A stretch of DNA of 34,950 nucleotides from Saprospiraceae bacterium. Its GTDB lineage: Bacteria > Bacteroidota > Bacteroidia > Chitinophagales > Saprospiraceae. The stretch's first letter is position 1; every line of letters begins with the position of its first letter. The stretch is taken from contig JAJCYI010000211.1 in assembly GCA_029263015.1 (NCBI GenBank), positions 1 through 34,950 of the forward strand. The letters run 5' to 3'. This document shows positions 33,499 to 34,950 of this stretch, in pieces. A program made the position numbers and the translations under genes. A model generated the notes under the pieces. That model did not search any database and was not told where the DNA came from. It saw nothing but the letters and a program-made list of their open reading frames with translations.

Positions 33499-34773
33499 TC
33501 ACTTCTTTTCTTTGTTCTTGCCGCCACCCAAGTCGGCCCTTCCCGATTTCAAGCACTTTCGGACCCACTCGACGATGGCTCGGTCTTCCGGGGATACGGG
33601 CTTCATATAAACGTCCGCCACTTGCGAACTCGCCGAGTGTCCCAGCCAACGCTTCATTTCGCCAATGGAGCAACCAGCACGGGACCCAAATTCCGTCGCT
33701 CCTAGATGGCGAAGCGAGTAAAACCCTCCCATACTCTTGCAGTCGTCTCCTAGCTTGGCACGCAATCTCGTCCACCAAAGACAAACCGAATCGCAATTAC
33801 CATGCACGAGCGGCATACCTGTCTCCGTGACGAACAGCAGGTCGCTTTCACTTCGACTCGTTTCGCGGAGATAGTTTTGAATTGCCCGCCAGACCATGGT
33901 CGGGGTCTCGCCGTATCGCTCGATGCCCGTCTTGCCTCGCCGTAGGTCGTAGCTCTTCTTATCGAATTGCTTAACTCGAACTTGGGCAAGGTCACGCTGG
34001 CCAAAACCACAGCCAATAGCCATCCAGACCATTGCCGAACGTTGCACATCACAACTCTGTAGGACCAACTTGAGTTGAGGCAGTGTTGGGAGCTTTCGCT
34101 GCTCGGCTGGTTTTCCATGGCTTATGTCGCGTGACCCCCAGTTCCATGAGAGCAACTGGCTCCCATGCTCTACTCGCCCAGCTCGGTCGATAATTGCCTT
34201 CACTAGACGAATACGCTTATTGACCTGAGAGGAGGAGTAGTCGGCTGTCACCAACAATCGGTTGTACGCCTCAATATCTTGCATAGTAAGGTCGGCCAAC
34301 ATCATCCGACCAGTAGCCCCTTGCCCGTAGCGAGAGTTCAAGAACTTAAGAAACTCTTGAGCAAACTGGTCTCTCGAATCAAAGGTCTTGCGAGTGATAG
34401 TTCCTCTTCGGCGAACTCCGTCATCAGCTCCAACCCGCGACTCTTCGTAGTCGAGGAATCCCGATGTGATATGCACAAGGCTTCCTTCAACGAATGCTGC
34501 ACCTACGCTACGTGGCTTCGGCTTGGAGGTCGCTATTTGTTGGTCGAGCTTTCTTCGGCTTGGCTTTGGTTTTTTGGCAGGAGTCTCGCCACGGAGGTGA
34601 GCAGCAACCCACTCGTGGTACTCGGACTCCGCTTCTTCCCGGCTCACCATTCCAAACCGCCGCCGCCGTGGAGTGCCTGTTTTCAGGTCGCGGTAGGAGA
34701 CGTGCCAGCCGATATTCTGGGTTTCGGTGTACTTTAACTGCGGAATCCGTTTCTTGCGGCGGTTTGCGGACAT
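33499..34773 (-). CDS. Tyrosine recombinase / integrase (second, tRNA-proximal)
   Basis: A 424-residue integrase. The N-terminal ~95 residues are basic, with an arm-binding-like WHVSYRDLKTGTPRRRRFG. The core-binding domain lies at about 115-240. The catalytic domain has Arg in CGFGQRDLAQV, Lys in RRGKTGIERYG, a box II Arg in FYSLRHLGAT (Tyr in place of the usual His at the HxxR position), His in RWLGHSASSQ and the nucleophile Tyr in DVYMKP. It is complete apart from the His-to-Tyr change. The gene starts 129 bases from a tRNA-Arg gene, and a small HTH gene converges on it. Confidence 0.92.
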   Translation of the reverse strand: MSANRRKKRIPQLKYTETQNIGWHVSYRDLKTGTPRRRRFGMVSREEAESEYHEWVAAHLRGETPAKKPKPSRRKLDQQIATSKPKPRSVGAAFVEGSLVHITSGFLDYEESRVGADDGVRRRGTITRKTFDSRDQFAQEFLKFLNSRYGQGATGRMMLADLTMQDIEAYNRLLVTADYSSSQVNKRIRLVKAIIDRAGRVEHGSQLLSWNWGSRDISHGKPAEQRKLPTLPQLKLVLQSCDVQRSAMVWMAIGCGFGQRDLAQVRVKQFDKKSYDLRRGKTGIERYGETPTMVWRAIQNYLRETSRSESDLLFVTETGMPLVHGNCDSVCLWWTRLRAKLGDDCKSMGGFYSLRHLGATEFGSRAGCSIGEMKRWLGHSASSQVADVYMKPVSPEDRAIVEWVRKCLKSGRADLGGGKNKEKK

Positions 34774-34901
34774 TGGTAAAATGCTCCGTCGGTCTTCGGT
34801 CTGAATTTCCTGTGATGCAACCCAACGATGAAACGGGCGTCACGGGCAATTGTAGTACGAGAATCCGAAGAAATGTAGTACGAGGCATCAAAAAAGCCCT
34901 T

Positions 34902-34950
34902 GTCCCCGTAGCTCAACTGGATAGAGCGTCGGCCTCCGAAGCCGAAGGTT
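34902..34950 (+). tRNA. tRNA-Arg (anticodon CCG), cut by window end
   Basis: Acceptor 5' strand GTCCCCG (34902-34908), D-stem GCTC/GAGC, anticodon stem TCGGC/GCCGA around loop CTCCGAA, giving anticodon CCG at 34936-34938. The T arm and 3' end lie beyond the window. Likely integration target of an element, since an integrase gene is adjacent. Confidence 0.9.

Overview
The window looks like part of an integrated mobile element, or a plasmid-like integrative element, in a bacterium that is probably a planctomycete. That assignment is an inference from the mix of plasmid/ICE hypothetical families, a large flagellin with an FG-GAP insertion, and a 235-residue basic protein of a type I associate with Planctomycetota. 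There is no rRNA or core gene to fix the taxon. A tRNA-Arg(CCG) gene starts at the right edge and a tyrosine recombinase lies beside it.

Layout. 1-7214: a type III restriction-modification operon, mod-X-Y-res-Z, in which X carries an N-terminal GroES-like domain and Y and Z are unrecognised. 7461-8507: a consensus promoter, then three small genes (unknown, WTNYETW-type, XRE regulator) ending at an intrinsic terminator. 8508-9032: a gene-free run of unrelated hairpins. 9164-11008 (-): a flagellin whose variable region is seven FG-GAP repeats. 11241-13677: a plasmid-like core with a ParA/ribbon-helix-helix partition operon bracketed by GACGGCA palindromes, a candidate minus-strand terminator or counter-transcript, a Rep-like winged-helix protein and three 22-23 bp iterons. 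14420-15598 (-): a first tyrosine recombinase set among many GGTCAAC heptamers. 15788-22774: a mobilisation module with a candidate oriT, an accessory protein, a TrwC/TraI-type relaxase-helicase of 1356 residues and a VirD4/TraD-like coupling ATPase. 22785-25508: an IS3 OrfA remnant and three related DUF6573-like proteins. 25594-26508: a HigBA toxin-antitoxin pair with its operators. 26676-29440: two minus-strand genes preceded by about 1.4 kb of densely packed stem-loops. 29500-31348: small proteins around a DUF932 gene. 31406-32775 (-): a PD-(D/E)XK-like protein and a stand-alone Clp N-domain protein. 33045-34773: a helix-turn-helix/excisionase candidate facing the second tyrosine recombinase.

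How it fits together. Partition, replication, mobilisation and two integrases give maintenance and transfer. Type III RM and HigBA add defence and addiction.

The least explained object is the hairpin array at 28040-29440. It has about two dozen short-loop stem-loops of unrelated sequence. GNRA tetraloops appear when it is read on the minus strand, the same strand as the adjoining basic-protein gene, so it could be a long structured RNA or leader working with that protein. A smaller array of similar style lies at 8508-9032.
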